Positions 38,419 to 47,365 of a stretch of DNA of 64,000 bases are shown piece after piece; positions within the stretch are counted from its first letter, which is position 1; each line of letters starts with the position of its first letter. Source of the DNA: Selenomonas sputigena (GTDB lineage: Bacteria > Bacillota > Negativicutes > Selenomonadales > Selenomonadaceae). Position numbers and translations under genes: made by a program. Location: the NCBI RefSeq assembly GCF_026015965.1, contig NZ_CP110383.1:591808-655807 (forward strand), given 5' to 3'. The notes beneath the pieces are model-generated. The model saw only the letters and a list, made by a program, of their open reading frames with translations, was not told the origin of the DNA and searched no databases.

Positions 38419-39374
38419 AGAAGGCGCGGCTCGTCGTCCTCATAGGGCCGACGGCGGTCGGCAAGACCGCGCTTTCCCTTGCGCTTGCCCGACGGCTTGA
38501 TGCGGAAATCATCTCGGGCGATTCGATGCTCTTTTATCGGGGCTTCGACATCGGCACGGCGAAGCCGACGAAAGAAGAGTTGAGTGTCGTGCCGCATCAC
38601 TTCATCGACATTCTCGCGCCTGCGGCTTCGTTCAACGTCATGGACTTTCAGCGCCTCGCGCGGGAGGAGATCGGACGCATCGCCGCGCGCGGCAAGCTGC
38701 CGCTCGTCGTCGGCGGCACGGGGCTTTACATCAAGTCGCTCCTGGAAGGGTACGTCTTCAACGAGACTTCGGGTGATCGCGCCTATCGTGAAAAGATTGA
38801 GAGGCTGGCACAGGAAAAGGGCAAGGCGTTTGTCCATGGCCTTTTGCAGGAAGCCGATCCGGAGGCGGCGGCTCGTCTGCATGTCAACGATTTCCGCCGC
38901 GTCGTGCGTGCCTTGGAGGTCGCTTCCTTGGGAAACGAGCATATCTCCGAGCAGCGCGAGGCGGCAGGCGGGGAGCTTGCTTACGACGCCTATGTCATCG
39001 GACTGCGGCGTGAGCGGCAGGCGCTCTATGCACGTATCGAGGAACGTGTCGATGCGATGTTGGAGGCAGGTCTTGCCGACGAGGTGCGCTCTCTCTTGGC
39101 GGAAGGCGTGCCTCGTGACTGTCCGGCGATGAAGGGCATCGGCTATCGCGAGATGCTTGCCTATCTTGCGGGAAGCATGGACTTGCCGCTTGCCGCAGAG
39201 GAAATCAAGAAGGCGACGCGCCATTTCGCGAAGCGCCAGCTCACTTGGTTTCGCAAGATGCCGTATGTACATTGGTATGCGGCGTCGCAAGGGGAAGAGC
39301 TGCTGCTGGAAAAAATTTGTACGGATATAAGGAGGTCTTTCCATGCCGGTAAAACCGCTGAACCTACAGGATAA
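38415..39374 (+). CDS. miaA: MiaA, tRNA dimethylallyltransferase
   Basis: Adds the isopentenyl group to A37 of tRNAs reading UNN codons. The 319-residue protein has the P-loop [11 protein letters not shown], the [19 protein letters not shown] region, [15 protein letters not shown] and a C-terminal [10 protein letters not shown]. The start at 38415 gives a 4-base overlap with the upstream gene. Its 3' end overlaps hfq by 32 bases. Confidence 0.95.
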   Translation: MKKARLVVLIGPTAVGKTALSLALARRLDAEIISGDSMLFYRGFDIGTAKPTKEELSVVPHHFIDILAPAASFNVMDFQRLAREEIGRIAARGKLPLVVGGTGLYIKSLLEGYVFNETSGDRAYREKIERLAQEKGKAFVHGLLQEADPEAAARLHVNDFRRVVRALEVASLGNEHISEQREAAGGELAYDAYVIGLRRERQALYARIEERVDAMLEAGLADEVRSLLAEGVPRDCPAMKGIGYREMLAYLAGSMDLPLAAEEIKKATRHFAKRQLTWFRKMPYVHWYAASQGEELLLEKICTDIRRSFHAGKTAEPTG

Positions 39375-39576
39375 TTTTCTCAATCAGATGCGCAAGGAGA
39401 ACCGGGCAGTCAGCATCCATCTGCTCAACGGCTTCCAGATGAAGGGATATGTCAAGGGCTTCGACAATTTCACGGTGATTCTTGAGGTGGCGGGCAAGCA
39501 GAATCTTGTTTACAAGCACGCCATATCGACGATCGCGGCGACGAAGCTTGCGTCGGCTGGCGAGGTGGAAAAATAA
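39343..39576 (+). CDS. hfq: RNA chaperone Hfq
   Basis: Sm-like hexameric RNA-binding protein. The 77-residue sequence has [37 protein letters not shown]-type Sm1 and the Sm2 motif VYKHAISTI. Length is typical of Firmicute forms, with a short tail. Its AAGGAGG ribosome site and start lie within the end of miaA, so translation is probably coupled. The stop codon is the first base-pair region of a long hairpin. Confidence 0.95.
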   Translation: MPVKPLNLQDNFLNQMRKENRAVSIHLLNGFQMKGYVKGFDNFTVILEVAGKQNLVYKHAISTIAATKLASAGEVEK

Positions 39577-39613
39577 GAAGAGCCTTCTCCCGCAGAGGGG
39601 GAAGGCTCTTCTT
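39575..39613 (+). terminator. Long hairpin at the hfq stop codon
   Basis: Arms of 17 bases (39575-39591 and 39597-39613, AAGAAGAGCCTTCTCCC and complement with one wobble) meet over a 5-base loop. The following TTCGTGACG is not T-rich, so it may act as an RNA 3'-end stabiliser as well as a terminator. Confidence 0.65.
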
Positions 39614-39646
39614 CGTGACGCGGCGAAGATCTTAGGAGGAAATACT

Positions 39647-40102
39647 TTGCGAAAGCGTGGATTTGAAATCATCAAGGCGTATGAAGCGGCGGGGCTTTCC
39701 CTGCCGCAGAGAAAGACGGCGGCGAGCGCGGGCTACGATCTCGCGGCGGCGGAGGACTGCGTATTGCCGTGCAGCAAGGTGACGATCGTGCCGACGGGAC
39801 TCAAGGCGTACATGCAGAAGGATGAGTATCTCGGACTGCACATCCGCTCGGGAATCTCGCTCAAGCATCAGCTTATGCTCGTTAATGCGCAGGGAATCAT
39901 CGACGCGGATTACTACGACAACGAGGAGAACGAGGGGCATATCATGGTGGCGATCCTGAATCTCGGCGCGGCGGATTTTCGTGTGGAGAAGGGCATGCGC
40001 ATCGCGCAGGGCATCTTCTACAAGTATCTCGTCGCCGATGACGACGAGGCGGGCACGGGCGAAGCGCGTACGGGAGGGTTCGGCTCGACGGGCAAGCGCT
40101 GA
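39647..40102 (+). CDS. dut: dUTP diphosphatase
   Basis: Removes dUTP and supplies dUMP. The 151-residue trimeric-type enzyme shows the five motifs: AGYDLAA, LHIRSGIS, GIIDADYYDNEENEGHI, RIAQGIF and TGGFGSTGK. The start is TTG at 39647, after TAGGAGGAAATAC; the upstream frame is inside hfq and its hairpin. Confidence 0.92.
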   Translation: MRKRGFEIIKAYEAAGLSLPQRKTAASAGYDLAAAEDCVLPCSKVTIVPTGLKAYMQKDEYLGLHIRSGISLKHQLMLVNAQGIIDADYYDNEENEGHIMVAILNLGAADFRVEKGMRIAQGIFYKYLVADDDEAGTGEARTGGFGSTGKR

Positions 40103-40114
40103 AGCGGGCTGCTG

Positions 40115-41872
40115 TCAGCGCTCTTCGAGAAGCAGTCTTGCCGCGTCTTCTGCTGAAGGCGTCACATAAAGCGTCTTCTGGTGTGTGAAGATGACGAAGC
40201 CTGGACGTGAGCCGGAGGGCTTTTTCACATAGCGTCGGTAGGTGTAGTCGACGGGCACGTTCGAGGAATCCTGCGCCTTGCTGAAGTGTGCAGCGAGGAG
40301 GGCGGCGTGGTGCAGGCTCTCTTCGCTCGGCTCTTCGCCTGAGAGGCGCAGGATGACGTGCGAGCCGGGGATGTCCTTGGCGTGCAGCCAAATGTCGTCG
40401 GGTGCCGCCGTGTGGAAGGTCAGGCGGTCGTTTTGGTAATTGTTCTTGCCGACGAGGATGCTCTTGCCGTCCTCGGTCACGAAGCGAAAGGGAGCGGAGG
40501 GCTTGTCCTGCCGCTTTTTTTTCGTGCTCTCCTTGAGGAAGCCGCTTTGAATCAGCTCATCTTTGATTTCTTCGATTTCGGGCAGTGTCGAGGAGGCGGC
40601 GAGGGAGCTTTCGACGCTGGAGAGGTAGCGGATGTTCTCCTCGCAGAGTGCGATTTGCCCGTCGAGCAGCTTCTGCGCACGCTTGAGCTTGTCGTACTTG
40701 TGGTAGAACGCCTGCATGTTCTGACTGAGCGTCAATCTCTGGTCGAGTTTCAGCGTGATCTTTTCACCCGCTTCGCTGTAGATGTTGTCGACGGTCAGCG
40801 AGGCGTCGGCGTGGTCTTCGTAGAGATGCGCATACGTCATGAGATTGTCGCCAAAGATTTTGTAACCCTCGGCGTTTTCTGCTTGGCGAAGCTCTTCCTG
40901 CAGGACGCCGAGCTTGTTTTCGGCACGCGTGAGTTCGGTCTTGACGAATTTCTTCAGGCGATCCTTTTCGGGCGGCGTGTAGGCTCCCGCAAGCTGCGTG
41001 GCTTTTTCGAGCATCGCGCTGATCGTGGGAAAGGAGAACTGCGTGCTTTCTGCCGGGAAGTAATGGAGAGGAAAGGGCGAGGTCGCGAGCACCTTGTTGT
41101 TCTTGTCAAGGGTGAGGCTGGGCGCAGCTTCTTCCTCTATGCAGGCAGCATAGACTTCGGCGAGGGCGCATTGCAGCGCTTCCTTGTCCTTTGCGTCCAA
41201 GTCGGTGCAGCTCATCTTCTCGGGCAATCCGGCAGAAAAGATGACCTCGCGGGCGCTCACCGGGCCGAAGCCCAGACAGACGTTCAAAAGTCCTTTGCAG
41301 AGTGTCGCTTCCGCATCTTGTGCGAGGCGTTCGACGATGATGTCGGGCTTCACGGTGCGCAGGTCGAGTTTTTCCTGAGCGGGCGGCGGCGCGTATTCGC
41401 GTGCGGGCAGAATGAGGCGCGTGCGGCTGTTCGCGCTGCCGACTTTCTTGAGAGCGTCGATGACGACGCCGTCCTGCACGAGGATGATGTTGCTGTACTT
41501 GCCGATGAGCTCGACGATGAGGGTCTTCGTGACGATCTTGCCGCCGGCCGCGAGGGAATCGAAGTCGAAGCAGAGGATGCGGTCGAGAGAGTGCTGGCGG
41601 ATGTCGGCGATGCGGCTTCCTTCGAGCTGCTTGCGCAGAACCATGCAGAAGAGCGGCGGTTCGGCTGGATTCTCGGGCGGCTTCGTCGCGAGGAAGACGG
41701 CGCTTGCCTGCGGGCTTGCCGCGATGTGCAGCAGGTGATTCCTGCCGGGCTGGCGTATGCTCAAGAAGACGGAGGCTTTCGTCGGCTGCGTGATCTTGTC
41801 GATGCGTCCGCCTAGAAGCGCGGCGCGCAGTTCCCTGACTAAGGGCTGTGTGGAAAATCCATCGAGGCTCAT
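40115..41872 (-). CDS. rqcH: RqcH, ribosome quality-control NFACT protein
   Basis: Binds stalled 50S subunits and recruits tRNA-Ala to add alanine tails; related proteins were called FbpA. The 585-residue protein has an N-terminal NFACT-N domain (MSLDGFSTQPLVRELRAAL..., GGRIDKITQP), central helical coiled-coil arms (about 270-430) and a C-terminal NFACT-R domain with DDIWLHAKDIPGSHVILRL and YTYRRYVKKPSG. The start at 41872 agrees with homologues; the ribosome site is weak. It converges with dut. Confidence 0.9.
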   Translation of the reverse strand: MSLDGFSTQPLVRELRAALLGGRIDKITQPTKASVFLSIRQPGRNHLLHIAASPQASAVFLATKPPENPAEPPLFCMVLRKQLEGSRIADIRQHSLDRILCFDFDSLAAGGKIVTKTLIVELIGKYSNIILVQDGVVIDALKKVGSANSRTRLILPAREYAPPPAQEKLDLRTVKPDIIVERLAQDAEATLCKGLLNVCLGFGPVSAREVIFSAGLPEKMSCTDLDAKDKEALQCALAEVYAACIEEEAAPSLTLDKNNKVLATSPFPLHYFPAESTQFSFPTISAMLEKATQLAGAYTPPEKDRLKKFVKTELTRAENKLGVLQEELRQAENAEGYKIFGDNLMTYAHLYEDHADASLTVDNIYSEAGEKITLKLDQRLTLSQNMQAFYHKYDKLKRAQKLLDGQIALCEENIRYLSSVESSLAASSTLPEIEEIKDELIQSGFLKESTKKKRQDKPSAPFRFVTEDGKSILVGKNNYQNDRLTFHTAAPDDIWLHAKDIPGSHVILRLSGEEPSEESLHHAALLAAHFSKAQDSSNVPVDYTYRRYVKKPSGSRPGFVIFTHQKTLYVTPSAEDAARLLLEER

Positions 41873-42002
41873 GGTCGTCACCTGTTCTTTCGTAAACTTA
41901 ATACGAAGTATAGCATTGATGAAAGGAGTGGTCAACGGCGCGCGTCTTGCACGGGCGCGGGAATGTGGGGGAACGCGCGCTTCAGATCGTCCGCCATGCA
42001 GT

Positions 42003-42140
42003 TCAGGCATTGTCGTGATAAGTCAATGGTATTGCTGTATTTTGGAGGGAGGTGATTTCCTGTGCGGCGTTTTCCGACTGCTCGGCAAGCTTTCGCACTT
42101 CTTCCGCCACAACGGTGAAGCCGCGGCCCTGTGTGCCTGC
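42003..42140 (-). pseudogene. Fragment of a methyl-accepting chemotaxis protein
   Basis: One minus-strand frame reads AGTQGRGFTVVAEEVRKLAE and continues QSENAAQEITSLQNT before a stop. This is the highly conserved hairpin tip of the MCP signalling domain (usual form [20 protein letters not shown]). Nothing of the receptor or membrane parts remains nearby, so it is a gene relic. The rest of 41873-42318 shows no gene. Confidence 0.8.
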
Positions 42141-42318
42141 ACTTGGGCACGACGCCTTCTTTACTGACGAGAAAGTCGCGCTGACGTGCGTTTTACGATA
42201 CAGATATTTTATTTATTGTCTTATGAGGAAACACTTAGATTTACAGGGAAATGATACACTGATTCATCGTCAACGTATCAAGGATAGAAAAATCTTATCT
42301 TTCTGCCAAGGAAAAAAC

Positions 42319-42347
42319 TTGACAGGATGCATCACCTTGCTTATAAT
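42319..42347 (+). promoter_or_regulatory. Consensus promoter of the ylxM-ffh operon
   Basis: A perfect TTGACA (42319-42324), a 17-base spacer and a perfect TATAAT (42342-42347) lie 72 bases before ylxM. This is the best promoter in the window. Confidence 0.9.
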
Positions 42348-42419
42348 AGCCTAGTCAGGGGAGATTTCCCTGCGCATGTCCGTTTTGGAAACGTGCCTTG
42401 CAGGAAGGCGGGTGGAGTG

Positions 42420-42777
42420 ATGCTCGAAAGACTCTTTCATCTGGCGGAACTGTTCGACATGTACGGCATGCTGCTCACAGAAAAGCAGCGGCGCTGTCTG
42501 GAACTTCATCTCTTCGACGATTTCTCCCTCGCGGAGGTCGGCGAAGCGGTCGGAGTTTCGCGGCAGGCCGCTTACGATATCATTCATCGCTCGGAGCAGG
42601 CGCTGGAAGGCTACGAAGAAAAACTCGGCCTCTTGCGGCGCCTTGCCAAAGAGCACGAGGAACTTGCGGCGATCGGCGAGGCGATTCGTAAGCTGCGCAC
42701 GGAAGAGAACGATGTCGCCGTAGAGGCGGTCTTGCAGCGGATTTCGCGTCTTTTAGGGGCGCAGCGGGAGGTACAGC

Positions 42778-42788
<11 letters not shown>
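42420..42788 (+). CDS. ylxM: YlxM, SRP-associated HTH protein
   Basis: A 122-residue sigma-like helix-turn-helix protein found before ffh in Firmicutes. The segment LLTEKQRRCLELHLFDDFSL and the following VSRQAAYDIIHRSEQALEGYEEKLGL match the family. The start at 42420 is chosen because homologues begin LERLFHLAELFDMYG. It overlaps ffh by 11 bases. Confidence 0.92.
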
Positions 42789-44148
<1,360 letters not shown>

Positions 44149-44222
44149 TCGGCTCATGGAAGATTCGTCGGCTGCGATGCGTCGCGGCTGACAAAGAATT
44201 ATCCTTTAAAGGAGGTGAAAAC

Positions 44223-44498
44223 ATGGCAGTAAAGATTCGTTTGACCCGCATGGGTGCGAAGAAGAACCCGTTCTATCGCATCGTCGTGGCGGATTCCCGC
44301 TCGCCGCGCGACGGTCGTTTCATCGAGATCCTCGGCAACTACGACTCCACGAAGGAGCCGGCCGTCATCAATGTCGATGAAGACAAGGCCATCGATTGGA
44401 TGAGCAAGGGCGCACAGCCGACGGATACCGTCCGCTCGCTCTTCAGCAAGAAGGGCATCATGGCGAAGTTCGATGAGAAGAAGCGCTCGAAGAACTGA
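44223..44498 (+). CDS. rpsP: Ribosomal protein S16
   Basis: The 91-residue protein begins [20 protein letters not shown], followed by [19 protein letters not shown], typical of S16. AAAGGAGGTG precedes the ATG. Confidence 0.97.
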   Translation: MAVKIRLTRMGAKKNPFYRIVVADSRSPRDGRFIEILGNYDSTKEPAVINVDEDKAIDWMSKGAQPTDTVRSLFSKKGIMAKFDEKKRSKN

Positions 44499-44568
44499 TC
44501 GAGACGAGGCGACGGAGACGGCGTGAAAAGCCGCCTCCCGCAGCTTCTCTTGAGAAAAGAGGATCAGC

Positions 44569-44796
44569 ATGAAGGAAGTCGTTGAAATCATCGCCAAGGC
44601 GTTGGTCGATCATCCCGAAGACGTCGTTGTCGACGAAAAGCAGGAAGACCGCATGACATTGATCGAGCTTCATGTCGCTTCGGACGATATGGGAAAGGTG
44701 ATCGGCAAGCAGGGCAGGATTGCGAAGGCGATCCGCACGGTTGCCAAGGCCGCCGGTACCCGCGAGAACAAAAAAGTCAAGGTCGACATCAATTAG
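44569..44796 (+). CDS. khpA: KhpA, KH-domain RNA-binding protein
   Basis: A 75-residue single KH domain protein (YlqC family) with the GxxG-type loop in IGKQGRIAKAIRT. With KhpB such proteins bind many RNAs in Firmicutes. It occupies the conserved slot between rpsP and rimM. Confidence 0.93.
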   Translation: MKEVVEIIAKALVDHPEDVVVDEKQEDRMTLIELHVASDDMGKVIGKQGRIAKAIRTVAKAAGTRENKKVKVDIN

Positions 44797-44804
44797 TGAA
44801 CTAC

Positions 44805-44843
44805 GCGGCAGCATTCCCTTCGGGGGTTCTTGCCGCTATTTCT
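44805..44843 (+). terminator. Hairpin between khpA and ylqD
   Basis: GCGGCA (44805-44810) pairs with TGCCGC (44831-44836), with inner CCC/GGG pairing around TTCG, followed by TATTTCTTT. Probably a partial terminator within the operon. Confidence 0.55.
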
Positions 44844-44907
44844 TTAGGCGCACGGATGAGGTGACGGTGTTGCCTCTCATCCATGCGCTCGATGAAGGAG
44901 AGAGAAT

Positions 44908-45315
44908 ATGGACAGCATTCAGGTGAAGGTTCCTTGCACGGTCAAGGCGAAGCTGACAGAAAAGCTCAAGAAGCGCATCATTGACGAGCTGGAAGACAGT
45001 CTGCAGAAGGTTGATCTCGAACTGCAGCAGATGGGCATTGAGGAGAAGCGCATCGTCTCTGAGGCGGCGCAGCAGGACATCCAGCGTGCGCAGGCGGCGC
45101 GTCAGCACTTCGCCATTGAGCGTCAAAAGCGCATGGATTTCAAGGAGCAGGCACAAGCGAAGCTCGAAGAGACGAAGAAGCTCGCCATCGGTGCTGAAAT
45201 CGTGCAGGGCACACTGGAGCGCACGGCGGAGCTGAAGGTTGGCTCGAACATGCGCGAGCTTATGAACGTCGAAGTCCTCGTCGAGGACGACAAGGTCGTT
45301 GCGATTCGTGGCTGA
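44908..45315 (+). CDS. ylqD: YlqD-family coiled-coil protein
   Basis: A 135-residue mostly helical protein of unknown function that lies between the KH protein and rimM in many Firmicutes. It starts MDSIQVKVPCTVKAKLTEKL, has a long coiled coil (about 20-100) and ends with a small beta segment (GSNMRELMNVEVLVEDDKVVAI). The stop overlaps the rimM start. Confidence 0.82.
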   Translation: MDSIQVKVPCTVKAKLTEKLKKRIIDELEDSLQKVDLELQQMGIEEKRIVSEAAQQDIQRAQAARQHFAIERQKRMDFKEQAQAKLEETKKLAIGAEIVQGTLERTAELKVGSNMRELMNVEVLVEDDKVVAIRG

Positions 45316-45817
45316 CGGGCGCGTCGTCATAGGCAAGGCGGGTGCACCGCACGGCCTTCGGGGCGAAGTGCGCGTGATACCGCTGACGGATTTTCCCGAG
45401 CGCTTCGAGTCCCTGCGCGAGGTCTTCATCGGCGAGCGCGTTTTCCACGTCGAGCACGTTCACTACCATCGCCAGTTCGTATTGCTGACGCTCGCTGAAT
45501 GCACGTCGCGCGAGGCGGCGGCAAAATTGACGGGCGAGCTTCTGCGCGTCGCGCGGGAAGATGCCGCGCCGCTCGCTGAGGGCGAGTTCTACACGTTCGA
45601 CATCATAGGACTCGCAGTGCTCGATATGGCAGGGGAAAGGCTTGGTGAGGTCACGAACGTCCTCAAGACGGGCAGCAATGACGTCTATGTGGTGAAGAAG
45701 CCCGACGGCGCGGAATTGCTCGTGCCGGCACTGAAGAAGGTCGTGCGCGAGATCGACATCGCCGGAGGATTTTTGCGTGTCGACTTGCAGGAAGAGTTGG
45801 AAGACCGTGCGGATTGA
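45308..45817 (+). CDS. rimM: RimM, 16S rRNA processing factor
   Basis: Assists maturation of the 30S head with S19. The 169-residue protein has VVIGKAGAPHGLRGEVRVIPLTDFPERF at the N-terminus and a PRC-barrel domain with LGEVTNVLKTGSNDVYVV. GTG at 45308 fits homologue starts; TTG at 45299 is in frame and also possible. It overlaps ylqD by 8 bases and trmD by 11. Confidence 0.92.
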   Translation: MADGRVVIGKAGAPHGLRGEVRVIPLTDFPERFESLREVFIGERVFHVEHVHYHRQFVLLTLAECTSREAAAKLTGELLRVAREDAAPLAEGEFYTFDIIGLAVLDMAGERLGEVTNVLKTGSNDVYVVKKPDGAELLVPALKKVVREIDIAGGFLRVDLQEELEDRAD

Positions 45818-46562
45818 CATCGTGACGCTCTTTCCCGCGATGTTTGAGGCGGTGTTCGGTGAGAGCATCATCAAGCGTGCGAGGGAGAAGGGGCTGCTCG
45901 ACATACGTCTGACGCAGCTGCGGGACTTTGCCTTTGACAAGCACCGGCAGGTCGATGATTCGCCCTTCGGCGGCGGCAGCGGCATGGTCTTGAAGCCTGA
46001 GCCGATGTTTCGCGCCGTGCGCTCGATCGTGGCGAACAGTGCTTTGAGGCGGCGGCGCATCGTGCTTCTGTGCCCGAGCGGCGAGACGTTCACCCAGGCG
46101 AAGGCAAAGGAACTGGCGAAAGAGGAACAGCTGATCTTCCTCTCGGGACATTACGAGGGATTCGACGCACGCATCCATGCGCATTTGGCGGATGAAGCGA
46201 TCTCCATCGGCGATTTCGTGCTGACGGGCGGCGAACTGCCCGCGATGGTCGTCGTCGACGCCGTGGCGCGCATGATCCCGGGCGTCCTCGGCTCGGAGGA
46301 ATCTGCACCGACGGATTCTTTCTACGATGGCCTCTTGGAGTTCCCGCAGTACACAAGGCCGCGCATCTTCGAGGGAATGGAAGTGCCCGAGGTGCTTCTG
46401 TCTGGCGATCATGCGAAGATTCGCGCCTGGCGTCGCAGAGAATCGCTGCGCATCACGCGCGAAAGGCGACCAGAGCTTTTGAAGGGCGTGCAGCTGACGG
46501 AGCGAGAGAAAGCCTATTTGGCGAATCTTATGGCACAGGAAGAGAATTGTGAGAAAGATTAG
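45807..46562 (+). CDS. trmD: TrmD, tRNA (guanine-N1)-methyltransferase
   Basis: Makes m1G37 in tRNAs. The 251-residue SPOUT enzyme has VRIDIVTLFPAMFEAVFGES, LSGHYEGFDARI, SIGDFVLTGGELPAMVV and PQYTRPRIFEG. The start is GTG at 45807. rplS, which usually follows trmD, is not here. Confidence 0.96.
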   Translation: MRIDIVTLFPAMFEAVFGESIIKRAREKGLLDIRLTQLRDFAFDKHRQVDDSPFGGGSGMVLKPEPMFRAVRSIVANSALRRRRIVLLCPSGETFTQAKAKELAKEEQLIFLSGHYEGFDARIHAHLADEAISIGDFVLTGGELPAMVVVDAVARMIPGVLGSEESAPTDSFYDGLLEFPQYTRPRIFEGMEVPEVLLSGDHAKIRAWRRRESLRITRERRPELLKGVQLTEREKAYLANLMAQEENCEKD

Positions 46563-46581
46563 TCAGGGCTAAAGGAAAGCT

Positions 46582-46610
46582 TTGACGGAGTATCGTTTCT
46601 TTGCTATAAT
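46582..46610 (+). promoter_or_regulatory. Promoter of the 3D-domain protein
   Basis: TTGACG (46582-46587), a 17-base spacer and a perfect TATAAT (46605-46610) lie about 40 bases before the start codon. Confidence 0.8.
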
Positions 46611-46652
46611 AGTCCTCGTAGGAAAATCAGCTTTTCTGTGAGGTGGCGTCTA

Positions 46653-47255
46653 TTGAGAAAAATGGTGATTTTTTCGTCCATCCTTTGCATTTGCCTGCTC
46701 TTGTCGAGTGCTGCAGCCTTTGCCAGCGGCTTCCTTGTCAAGGAAGGCATGCGGGGCGACAGCGTTCGTGCCGTGCAGAAGCTGCTGATCGGGCGCGGCT
46801 ATCTTGCGGATGGAGAAGATGACGGTGTATGCGGCAAGAAGACGGTGACTGCCATCACGAAGTTCCAGCAGGAGAATGGCTTGGATGCCGACGGCATCTG
46901 CGGACAGATGACGTACAGGGCGCTCTCGGGCGGTGAGGAGCCGCCTGTCATCGAGACTCCTGTGAGCCGCGGCGGCGGTCGTTCGCTGCTTGTGTCGGCG
47001 TCAGCGTACAGCCGTTTCGATCCCGGCCTTTCAAGTCATACGGCAAGCGGAACCTTGGTGAGAAAGGGTGTGATCGCTGTCGATCCTGCGGTCATACCGA
47101 TGGGCACGCGCGTCTTTATTCCGGGATACGGCGAAGCGGTGGCTGAGGACATCGGTTCGGCGATTCGCGGCAATACGATCGACATCGCTTTTGAGACGGC
47201 AGAAGAAGCGATTCAGTTCGGCCGCAAGACCATCGAGATCTTCATCATGGATTGA
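46653..47255 (+). CDS. Secreted 3D-domain protein with peptidoglycan-binding domain
   Basis: An exported wall-active protein. It has a signal peptide (VIFSSILCICLLLSSAAAFA), one PG_binding_1 domain (MRGDSVRAVQKLLIGRGYLA, TITKFQQENGLDADGICG-like), and a C-terminal 3D domain with the three Asp in VDPAVIP, AEDIGSAI and NTIDIAF. 3D domains are found in lytic transglycosylases (MltA/Rpf type), so glycan cleavage is likely. TTG at 46653 follows AGGTGGC; GTG 46638 and ATG 46662 are alternatives. Confidence 0.85.
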   Translation: MRKMVIFSSILCICLLLSSAAAFASGFLVKEGMRGDSVRAVQKLLIGRGYLADGEDDGVCGKKTVTAITKFQQENGLDADGICGQMTYRALSGGEEPPVIETPVSRGGGRSLLVSASAYSRFDPGLSSHTASGTLVRKGVIAVDPAVIPMGTRVFIPGYGEAVAEDIGSAIRGNTIDIAFETAEEAIQFGRKTIEIFIMD

Positions 47256-47365
47256 GAAGCGTTTGCTGTTTTTGCAGCATGATGGCGGCAGAGCATCGGA
47301 AAGGCAGGCTTTCGGCGTGAAAGATTCGCGCTGGAAGCCTTTTTTCTTGTGGGAGGAGAGCAATT

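Noticed and set aside
42052-42354. Plus-strand small gene before ylxM
   Set aside because: The frame has no ribosome site and crosses the chemotaxis relic and the operon promoter.
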